5,824 nucleotides of DNA. Source: Gemmatimonadota bacterium (GTDB taxonomy: Bacteria > Gemmatimonadota > Gemmatimonadetes > Longimicrobiales > Gaopeijiaceae). Under the pieces are notes generated by a model. It was not told where the DNA came from. It made no database searches and saw only the letters and a list, made by a program, of their open reading frames with translations. Made by a program: the position numbers and the translations under genes. The stretch spans positions 1-5,824 of the forward strand of contig PCCM01000062.1 in NCBI GenBank assembly GCA_002731735.1, given 5' to 3'. This document shows positions 1 to 5,395 of this stretch, piece after piece (positions within the stretch are counted from its first letter, which is position 1; each line of letters opens with the position of its first letter).

Positions 1-1939
1 GGGCCCTGCGCTCTTCGCTAGACCCAGCGGAATTCCGTTCTCTTGCACCTGCCGAACGGGTCCACTGCACGTAGATCGCTGCCGCCGTGCTCTCCCTCGT
101 GAGCACTCCGTCCCAATCGGCGATCAAAGCACGCGCCCTCTCCATTGCCGGGACGTCAGACGTCCACCCCCGGAACGCGGGAATGTCTCCTTCCGAACGC
201 AGTGAGTAGGCGTCGTGCTGGATCGCCTGGTGATCCTCGACCGAGAACAACCGGTCCGTCCCGAGGATCTGATGCAGACGCGTGATCCGTGAGGTCTCGA
301 CGCCCCTCGACGAGTGGTAGAACACCGGTCGTCCCTCGTAGCCCGGCGGATGGACGTTGTTGTTGGCCGTGGCGATGTAGCCCCGGGCCGGATTGAATTC
401 GCGCGGGAGGTCACTCCGGAACCCCACCCACTCGTACTGCCCGGTTCCCGGAACCGGCAACCGCCCGTTCCAGCCGTCCCGGTCGGGCGTGAGCCCCGTC
501 ACCTGGAGGGCGATGTTACCCTCGACGTCCCCGCAGATCAGGCTGTGAGTGGGCACCATCCAGTACATCGCCCGCTCGAAGAAGTCTTCACAGCTCTCGG
601 CCTGGGCCATCTTGAAGCTGCCCTTATAGGCGGCCGTGCCCGGGTCTTGGACGACGGAGCGCACCGCGTAGGCGACGTGGTTCTCCGTATCCTCGTAGAT
701 GACCGGACCGTGGCGACTGAACTTCAGCTCGACCGTGCGCGGCGCCTCGCCCTTGATCTCGATTTCCTCTTCGATGACACGCAGCGGCTCCCAGCCGTCC
801 TGCCATCGAACCAGGTTGGGATTCTCCGGGTCGACCTCCTCCACGTAGAGGTCGACCATGTCGGTTCCGGCGAAGGTGAAGCCCCACGCCATCCGCTCGT
901 TGTTGCCCGCGTCCACTCCCACGAAGGGGGGCTCGCCGCCGCCGATCACGTTCCAGCCCGGAGCGTTCAGGTGCACGAAGTATCGAAGAGCCGGCATCTC
1001 GATCCGCCGGTGTGGGTCGTTGGAGAGGATCGGTACACCGGTAGGCGAGCGGTCGCCGCTGATGACCCAGTTGTTGCTCCCTTCGGTCGCGATCTGCGGA
1101 TTCGAGACCTGTGCCGTCCGTACCACAGGCGTGAGGTGCCGATACCGTTCCACCACCTCCAGATCCGGGAGTCTCCCCCCGAAAGGATCTCCGTCCCCGG
1201 CTCGCATCGCGCTGAGGACCTCCTGCGTGATGATGCTCACGTCGAGGCCCTCGGGAACCTGGAGATCGTCCCATGGATCGGGTGTCGCGCGCCGATTCGC
1301 TTCCTCGGCGCCGAACCGGCCCACGTTCATGGCGAGGCTGAGCTCACTGATTGCGTGGCCCCGGACGCTCGACAGGCCCACCTGCGCCCAACGTAGCACC
1401 ACCGTCTTGGCGGTCCACGGATCCGGCTGGACTCCGGTGAGCTGGAATTCGACCGGTAGATTGTCCCGATTCTGCGAGATATAAGCGTTGACCCCGTTTG
1501 CGTAGGCCGTGAAGATGCGCTCACCATCCGGGTGGTAGCTCGTCCATTCGGACTCGTCCCACGGCCCGCGGAACATCATCTGCCGGGTGCGGAGGTCGTA
1601 GTCGAATGCCTCCGGTCCGAAGATCTCGGAGAGGCGTCCCTCGTGCCAGCGTCGCCACATCTCCATTTGCCAGAGCCGGTCCTGGGCCATCACGTATCCC
1701 TGCGCCAGGAAGAGATCGTCGTCGTTCTGAGCGTAGATGTGGGGGATCCCCCACTCGTCTCTGATGACCTCGACCGGTTCCCTCAGGCCGGGAACGTCCA
1801 GCTCTCCACCGATCTGAGCGAGCGACCGGCGGGCCAGCTCTTCCAGTGAATCGGGTTCCGACGGTGGCGCGGAGCAACCGGCGGTGAGGAGCAGTGCGCC
1901 TACCACCACACCAGCAAATCGGCTTGGATCGAAGGGCAT
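1..1939 (-). CDS. Penicillin acylase family lipoprotein, C-terminus cut by window edge
   Basis: Ntn-hydrolase that would cleave the amide bond of N-acyl compounds (beta-lactams, acyl-homoserine lactones or other N-acyl amines in characterised relatives). The frame is open from the ATG at 1939 to base 1, giving 646 residues; relatives are often about 700-850, so the C-terminal part of the beta chain is missing. Residues 1-22 form a lipoprotein signal ending in lipobox LTAGC (Cys22), so the mature enzyme should be anchored to a membrane outside the cytoplasm. The alpha-chain region begins with RDEWGIPHIYA (60-70). The autoprocessing site is Gly287/Ser288 in EGSNNWVISG; Ser288 (codon 1078-1076) would be the new N-terminal nucleophile. 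Further family blocks are NDPH (307-310), RLPVPGTG (493-500) and YIATANNN (521-528), where Asn526 or Asn527 should form the oxyanion hole. Start 1939 was chosen for its Shine-Dalgarno; an in-frame ATG at 1963 would add eight residues. It is transcribed away from the aldolase/amidohydrolase pair. Family is sure; substrate is unknown. Confidence 0.95.
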   Translation of the reverse strand, partial: MPFDPSRFAGVVVGALLLTAGCSAPPSEPDSLEELARRSLAQIGGELDVPGLREPVEVIRDEWGIPHIYAQNDDDLFLAQGYVMAQDRLWQMEMWRRWHEGRLSEIFGPEAFDYDLRTRQMMFRGPWDESEWTSYHPDGERIFTAYANGVNAYISQNRDNLPVEFQLTGVQPDPWTAKTVVLRWAQVGLSSVRGHAISELSLAMNVGRFGAEEANRRATPDPWDDLQVPEGLDVSIITQEVLSAMRAGDGDPFGGRLPDLEVVERYRHLTPVVRTAQVSNPQIATEGSNNWVISGDRSPTGVPILSNDPHRRIEMPALRYFVHLNAPGWNVIGGGEPPFVGVDAGNNERMAWGFTFAGTDMVDLYVEEVDPENPNLVRWQDGWEPLRVIEEEIEIKGEAPRTVELKFSRHGPVIYEDTENHVAYAVRSVVQDPGTAAYKGSFKMAQAESCEDFFERAMYWMVPTHSLICGDVEGNIALQVTGLTPDRDGWNGRLPVPGTGQYEWVGFRSDLPREFNPARGYIATANNNVHPPGYEGRPVFYHSSRGVETSRITRLHQILGTDRLFSVEDHQAIQHDAYSLRSEGDIPAFRGWTSDVPAMERARALIADWDGVLTRESTAAAIYVQWTRSAGARERNSAGSSEERRA

Positions 1940-1945
1940 GGGATC

Positions 1946-1951
1946 TCTCCT
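1946..1951 (-). promoter_or_regulatory. Shine-Dalgarno of the acylase gene
   Basis: Read on the minus strand, AGGAGA lies six bases before the ATG at 1939. It sits between two in-frame ATGs (1963 and 1939) and therefore favours the downstream one as the true start. Confidence 0.75.
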
Positions 1952-1972
1952 ATTGTCGGACATGATCTGGGA

Positions 1973-2012
1973 CAAATCAGGGTAAGGCTCCCCCCGGTAT
2001 TGTCAAATCAGG
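1973..2012. repeat. Pair of 9-base direct repeats over the acylase promoter
   Basis: CAAATCAGG occurs at 1973-1981 and again at 2004-2012 on the plus strand. The start-to-start distance is 31 bases, close to three helical turns, so both copies would face the same side of the DNA. One copy overlaps the -10 box and predicted start site of the leftward promoter, the other overlaps its -35 box. This geometry suits a regulator binding two sites, but chance repetition cannot be excluded. Confidence 0.4.
1979..2006 (-). promoter_or_regulatory. Sigma70-like promoter for the acylase gene
   Basis: On the minus strand a perfect -35 box TTGACA (2006-2001) is followed after 16 bases by TACCCT (1984-1979), which keeps the important TA and final T of the -10 consensus. 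Transcription would begin near 1972, leaving a 5' leader of about 33 bases that contains the AGGAGA ribosome site. The -35 match is strong, the -10 match only 3 of 6; no experimental support is available. Confidence 0.45.
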
Positions 2013-2084
2013 CGGCAACCCACTCGGTCAGCGTGCCGCCAGCTCTCGACGCACCGTGACCTGTTCAATCGTTGAGCGGGGAGC

Positions 2085-2104
2085 GGACGTTCTCTGCGAC
2101 GTCC
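2085..2104. repeat. Inverted repeat in the divergent intergenic region
   Basis: GGACGT (2085-2090) and its reverse complement ACGTCC (2099-2104) flank an eight-base spacer. The half-sites are 14 bases apart centre to centre, compatible with either an operator dyad for a dimeric regulator or a small hairpin. It lies about 80 bases from the acylase -35 box and about 30 bases upstream of the weak rightward promoter candidate. A six-base dyad in GC-rich DNA is weak evidence by itself. Confidence 0.25.
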
Positions 2105-2133
2105 CGTCTTCCGGCGGGCTGGCGACCACCTGA

Positions 2134-2163
2134 TTGCGCGGGGGGCTCAGCCGCGGTTACCCT
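2134..2163 (+). promoter_or_regulatory. Weak promoter candidate for the aldolase-amidohydrolase operon
   Basis: TTGCGC (2134-2139) and TACCCT (2158-2163) are separated by 18 bases. The -10 hexamer is identical to that of the divergent promoter, but the -35 box matches only in part. It would give a leader of roughly 65 bases before the ATG at 2237. No better candidate was seen in 2014-2236. Confidence 0.2.
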
Positions 2164-2222
2164 CATCCCCATCCTGATTCCGGCCCAGGTCCGCCCAGGC
2201 GTGATCCCGCCCATTCGTGCAT

Positions 2223-2228
2223 GAGGGG
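2223..2228 (+). promoter_or_regulatory. Shine-Dalgarno of the aldolase-like gene
   Basis: GAGGGG lies eight bases before the ATG at 2237. It is a moderate match and supports this start, which also places the twin-arginine motif at the expected distance from the N-terminus. Confidence 0.55.
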
Positions 2229-2236
2229 ATGGTCTA

Positions 2237-3280
2237 ATGAAGAACAAATACACCCGTCGCGACAGTCTCAAACTCATGGGATCCGCTGTCGTCGGATCAA
2301 AGCTGGTCCGGGGTGCTCAGCCGTTGGATGCGCAGACTGACGGAGTACGCACCGTCCGTGCAGTCAGCGTCGACGAAGACATGCGCGGCATCTTCGTCAT
2401 CATGTCGACTCCCTATACCGAGTCGGGCGCGGTCCACTACGACGACCTTGCGTTCCAGGTGGAGTGGCTCGACCGCGCCGGGGCGCACGGGCTCGTCTGG
2501 CCACAGAACTCCAGCGACTATCCACGGCTCACGACCGAGGAGATCAGGCGGGGATTTGAGGTGCTCACCGAGGCCAACCGCGGCCGGTCTCTGACGCTCG
2601 TGCTGGGCGTGCAGCAAGACTCGACACCGGAGATGGTGGCGCAGGCAACATTTGCCGAGGGTCTCGAGCCCGACATGATGATCGCGATGCCACCCAAGGT
2701 GGGCGACTCCCTGGAGGACTACCGGGAGTATTACTCTGCGCTTGCCGAGGTCACTTCACGGCCCATCATGATTCAAACCTCGCCGAACCGGCCAGGCCTC
2801 GAGTTCAAGACCGACTTCATCAAAGAACTAGCGGACCAGTATCCCAACCTCGGCTACGTGAAAGAGGAAGTGCAGCCCGTCTTCGAGCGCATTCAAGCCC
2901 TCGTAGGGCAGCCGCAGATCAAACGCGTGTATTCTGCCATGCGGGGGCGCTACTTTGCCTACGATCTGCGCCTGGGTGTGGATGGCCTGGTCAGTGGCAT
3001 GGCGATGTACGCGGAGGTCTTCGCACGGATGTGGGCCGCTTCCCGCGAGGGCGATTGGGATGCGGTGCGCGACATCCACGGGAAGCTGCTCGTGATGCTG
3101 ACCTGCGAGACGGAGATCCCCGGGGCGGGCCGCTACCTTCTGCAGCGACGGGGCATTTTCACGACGGCCACTCAGCGGGGCCGCAATTACACCCTGTCTC
3201 AAGTGGAGATCGACGAGATTGAGCATAATCTGAGAGGACTCGAGCCTTACTTGATACGGGTGCCGTCGCGAGGAGCGTAG
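2237..3280 (+). CDS. DHDPS/NAL-family (beta/alpha)8 aldolase homologue with Tat-like leader
   Basis: A 347-residue member of the dihydrodipicolinate synthase / N-acetylneuraminate lyase family, whose classical members form a Schiff base with a keto acid and make or break a C-C bond. The barrel starts at about residue 50 (RGIFVIMSTPY) and includes the Schiff-base lysine Lys209 in GYVKEE, the SPNRPG turn (182-187) and the late GVDGLVSGMAM block (247-257). Residues 1-46 are an added leader with TRRDSLK (6-12), close to the twin-arginine export motif; the following hydrophobic stretch is short and interrupted by Lys22 and Arg25, so export is likely but not certain. Two active-site blocks are altered: the loop that is GTTGE in E. 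coli DapA reads QNSSD (90-94), and the PYYN block with the catalytic Tyr reads PPKV (152-155). Lysine synthesis is therefore improbable; another lyase, a dehydratase or a non-classical role fits better. The M20 gene follows after 69 bases with no terminator visible, suggesting one transcript. Confidence 0.88.
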   Translation: MKNKYTRRDSLKLMGSAVVGSKLVRGAQPLDAQTDGVRTVRAVSVDEDMRGIFVIMSTPYTESGAVHYDDLAFQVEWLDRAGAHGLVWPQNSSDYPRLTTEEIRRGFEVLTEANRGRSLTLVLGVQQDSTPEMVAQATFAEGLEPDMMIAMPPKVGDSLEDYREYYSALAEVTSRPIMIQTSPNRPGLEFKTDFIKELADQYPNLGYVKEEVQPVFERIQALVGQPQIKRVYSAMRGRYFAYDLRLGVDGLVSGMAMYAEVFARMWAASREGDWDAVRDIHGKLLVMLTCETEIPGAGRYLLQRRGIFTTATQRGRNYTLSQVEIDEIEHNLRGLEPYLIRVPSRGA

Positions 3281-3336
3281 AGCTTCTGGTGGTGCTTGGG
3301 TAAAGCGCTAGAGGCCGAGCTTCGAACTAACGCCTG

Positions 3337-3344
3337 AAGGAGAA
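3337..3344 (+). promoter_or_regulatory. Shine-Dalgarno of the M20 amidohydrolase gene
   Basis: AAGGAGAA is a strong ribosome site with its AGGAG core (3338-3342) seven bases before the ATG at 3350. It fixes the start and hence the N-terminal signal peptide. The rest of the 69-base gap (3281-3336) shows no terminator or convincing promoter. Confidence 0.75.
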
Positions 3345-3349
3345 CGATC

Positions 3350-4972
3350 ATGCGCGGCTATCCCCTACGATCCTTCCCTGCGACCCTAGCCTTTCTCGCA
3401 TGCGTTTCCCCCGTCGCAGGTGCTGCGACCACCCAAGATGTGGACCCGCGTCTCGAGGCCATGAAAATCGAGGCACTGGAGTTGGTCGAGGGTCGCACGA
3501 AGCTAGTGCAAGAAATCGTCGACCAATTGTTCTCGTTCGGAGAGCTCGGCTTTCAGGAATTCGAGACCCAGCGGTACCTGACGAGCCTGCTGGAGGACAA
3601 CGGGTTCGAGATCGAGTTGGGCGTCGCGGGAATGCCCAGCGCCTGGACCGCGAGGTGGGGCTCGGGCCGTCCGGTTATCGCCCTGGGATCGGATGTCGAT
3701 GGTATCCCCCAGTCCAATCAAAAGCCCGGCGTGGGGTACCGCGAGCCAATCCTCTCCATGGCTCCGGGGCACGGCGAGGGACATAACTCGGGGCAAGCCG
3801 TGAACATTGCGGCCGCCCTGGCCGTGAAGGAAATCATGGAACGGGAGAACATCCCGGGCACCCTGCTCATCTGGCCGGGCATAGCCGAAGAGCAGGTGGG
3901 TTCGAAGGCCTTCTTCGTGCGGGACGGAGTTTTCGAGGGCGTGGATGTGAACCTGTTCACGCACGTCTCGTCAAATTTCGGCGTCTCTTGGGGCCAGAGC
4001 GGCGGCAACGCGCTAATCTCGGCACAATTCAGCTTCACTGGCGAGACGGCACACTCCGCCGTCTCGCCTTGGCGGGGACGGTCGGCGCTGGACGCCGTGA
4101 TGTTGATGGCGCAGGCGTGGGAGTTCAAGCGGGAGCATCTCCGGCCTGCCGCACGCTCGCACTACATCATCGTCGAGGGCGGAGACCAGCCCAACGTGGT
4201 GCCTCAGCAGGCCAAAATCTGGTTCTTCTTCAGAGAGCGCGACTATGAGCTGACCAAAGAGCAATACGACGCCGCGATCCTCATGGCGGAGGGCGCGGCC
4301 CTCATGACAGGTACGGAGATCGACACCATTCAGATCGTGGGCTCGGCTTGGAGCCGCCACTTCAACAGGCCGGTGGCCGAAGCCACGCACGAAAACATTC
4401 AACGAGTCGGACTTCCGGACTGGTCCGCGGACGACCTGGCACTGGCCAACGGACTTCAGCGTGAGTTGGGTCAGGAGGAGCGCGGGCTCCCGGACTCGGT
4501 CCCCAATCTCAGAGGACCCGTCAACCTCGCACGTTCGTTGGGGGGTGGCTCGGACGACATCGGCGACGTGTCCTGGAACATGCCGACCGTGACACTGAGG
4601 TACCCCGCCAACATGCCGGGTGGCCCGGGGCACAACTGGGCCAATGGTATCGCGATGGCTACCCCCATCGCGCATAAGGGCAGCTTGGCCGGCGCCAAGG
4701 TCCAGGCGCTCACCCTGTTGGACCTTCTCCTCAGGCCCGAACTCGTGGAGGAGGCATGGTCCTACTTCAATGACACCCAGACTCCAGAGCAGGAATACAT
4801 CCCCTTTATCTCGGACACCGACGAGCCTGCCATCTTCCTCAACGAGGACATCATGCGGAGATACCGCCCCTTGATGGAGCCCTACTATTACGATGCCACG
4901 CGATTCGACACGTATCTGGAGCAACTCGGGATTGAGTATCCCACGGTAAGGGAGAAACCGATCGCGCCGTAG
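3350..4972 (+). CDS. Secreted M20D metallo-amidohydrolase, AbgB-like
   Basis: A 540-residue zinc-type amidohydrolase related to the p-aminobenzoyl-glutamate hydrolase subunit AbgB and to aminoacylase/IAA-conjugate hydrolases; it should hydrolyse an N-acyl amino acid or similar amide. Residues 1-25 are a signal peptide with Arg2/Arg7, a hydrophobic core and an AGA cleavage site (23-25). Catalytic-domain blocks are GSDVDGIP (113-120), GHGEGHNSG (140-148), IAEEQVGSKAF (178-188), with Glu180 the likely general base and Glu181 a metal ligand, then THV (204-206, His205) and GPGHNW (425-430, His428). The lid/dimerisation domain starts near FTGETAHSAVSPWRGRSALD (229-248), continues with NVVPQQA (282-288), and the chain returns to the catalytic domain at GGGSDDIGDVSW (398-409). 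The usual M20D metal ligand Cys in HxCGH is Glu143 here. The mature chain contains no cysteine. The C-terminal tail after His428 is about 110 residues, and the total is longer than E. coli AbgB (about 480). Second gene of the probable operon. The substrate is unknown. Confidence 0.92.
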   Translation: MRGYPLRSFPATLAFLACVSPVAGAATTQDVDPRLEAMKIEALELVEGRTKLVQEIVDQLFSFGELGFQEFETQRYLTSLLEDNGFEIELGVAGMPSAWTARWGSGRPVIALGSDVDGIPQSNQKPGVGYREPILSMAPGHGEGHNSGQAVNIAAALAVKEIMERENIPGTLLIWPGIAEEQVGSKAFFVRDGVFEGVDVNLFTHVSSNFGVSWGQSGGNALISAQFSFTGETAHSAVSPWRGRSALDAVMLMAQAWEFKREHLRPAARSHYIIVEGGDQPNVVPQQAKIWFFFRERDYELTKEQYDAAILMAEGAALMTGTEIDTIQIVGSAWSRHFNRPVAEATHENIQRVGLPDWSADDLALANGLQRELGQEERGLPDSVPNLRGPVNLARSLGGGSDDIGDVSWNMPTVTLRYPANMPGGPGHNWANGIAMATPIAHKGSLAGAKVQALTLLDLLLRPELVEEAWSYFNDTQTPEQEYIPFISDTDEPAIFLNEDIMRRYRPLMEPYYYDATRFDTYLEQLGIEYPTVREKPIAP

Positions 4973-4993
4973 GTTCTAACCGGAGTCGCTCGT

Positions 4994-5040
4994 GCCCTCG
5001 AGCAGGGTGAACACCGGGTAGATCTCCTCGCTCGAAGGGC
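4994..5040. terminator. Imperfect hairpin between convergent genes, possible bidirectional terminator
   Basis: GCCCTCGAGC (4994-5003) pairs with GCTCGAAGGGC (5030-5040) leaving one bulged A, and the stem can continue inward as AGG (5004-5006) with CCT (5026-5028) around a bulged C. That gives about 13 pairs with two single-base bulges and a loop of about 19 bases. It starts 22 bases after the amidohydrolase stop and ends just beyond the zinc finger gene's stop. No T-run follows on either strand, so a classical intrinsic terminator is not proven; it could instead protect mRNA 3' ends. Confidence 0.45.
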
Positions 5041-5041
5041 T

Positions 5042-5308
5042 TCAGTGGCCGCAGTGCGCACACGCTCCTGACTCCGGGAACACGAACAAACGTTCGGCCG
5101 CGACTGGGCCCCCGCACGCCGTACAGACGCCGTATGTGCCGGCGTCCAGGCGCCGGAGCGCTTCCTGGATCAGCGCCAGCCTGACGCTTTCCCGTTCTCG
5201 TAAGCCCTTCGCCAGGCTCTGGTTCTGAAGAGAATCCATGCGCGAGAGTCGCCCCACGGCACCCTGATCGAGCTCCACGGTTTTCAGGGCTTCGTCAGTG
5301 ACCGTCAT
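5042..5308 (-). CDS. TraR/DksA-family C4 zinc finger protein
   Basis: A small protein of the TraR/DksA superfamily; characterised members bind in the secondary channel of RNA polymerase and modify transcription initiation, often with ppGpp. From the ATG at 5308 it has 88 residues: a conserved block ELDQGAVGRLSRMDSLQNQ (12-30), a charged helix (RERESVRLALIQEALRRL, 37-54), GTYGVC, and a C4 zinc site Cys62-x2-Cys65-x17-Cys83-x2-Cys86, with the chain ending two residues later. The start is doubtful: relatives carry another N-terminal helix before this block, and such a sequence is encoded in frame just upstream (see 5309-5395), while the ATG has only a poor ribosome site. The real protein is probably about 110-117 residues. 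The E. coli DksA DxxDxA coiled-coil tip is not seen, so a DksA-like effect on polymerase is not assured. It follows the oxidoreductase gene on the same strand and is probably co-transcribed with it. Confidence 0.9.
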   Translation of the reverse strand: MTVTDEALKTVELDQGAVGRLSRMDSLQNQSLAKGLRERESVRLALIQEALRRLDAGTYGVCTACGGPVAAERLFVFPESGACAHCGH

Positions 5309-5395
5309 GCTTTTCTTGAGCTTGGCGAGTTGTCGCTCGAGCTCGGCGCGGAATTCCGCGATCTGCGCTTCAGCGAGATGGCTCAGTGGCTTTGC
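5309..5395 (-). other. In-frame upstream extension of the zinc finger gene
   Basis: Twenty-nine sense codons lie between the oxidoreductase stop codon (5398-5396) and the ATG at 5308, all in the zinc finger frame. They encode an amphipathic, charged helix containing AEAQIAEFRAELERQLAKLK, which looks like the missing N-terminal helix of TraR/DksA-type proteins. No ATG, GTG or TTG occurs in it; CTG at 5386-5384 is the only near-standard start, ten bases after the upstream stop and without a Shine-Dalgarno. Coding status is inferred from composition and family architecture. Confidence 0.55.

Noticed and set aside
314..1396. A 360-codon plus-strand open frame antisense to the acylase gene.
   Set aside because: Its translation has no recognisable motif and is rich in Arg, His, Val and Pro as expected for the complement of GC-biased codons. 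The minus-strand frame carries the full set of acylase motifs and a good ribosome site.
1937..1963. Alternative acylase start at the in-frame ATG at 1963.
   Set aside because: The AGGAGA ribosome site lies inside this would-be coding stretch and is correctly spaced for the ATG at 1939; no equivalent site precedes 1963.
2237..3280. Annotating the aldolase homologue as dapA (lysine biosynthesis).
   Set aside because: Both the GTTGE loop and the PYYN block are replaced and the protein carries an export-type leader; family membership does not justify the specific function.
3280..3323. Direct repeat GAGCTTC at 3280-3286 and 3317-3323 between the operon genes.
   Set aside because: Only seven bases, no dyad partner, and no link to a promoter or terminator; most likely chance.
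3350..3430. Lipoprotein signal in the M20 enzyme at Cys18 (FLAC).
   Set aside because: Phe at -3 and Leu at -2 fit the lipobox poorly, whereas AGA at 23-25 makes a normal signal peptidase I site.
4013..4924. A 303-codon minus-strand open frame antisense to the M20 amidohydrolase gene.
   Set aside because: It is a GC-codon shadow: low-complexity translation without domain signals, while the plus-strand frame contains ordered M20 catalytic and lid motifs.
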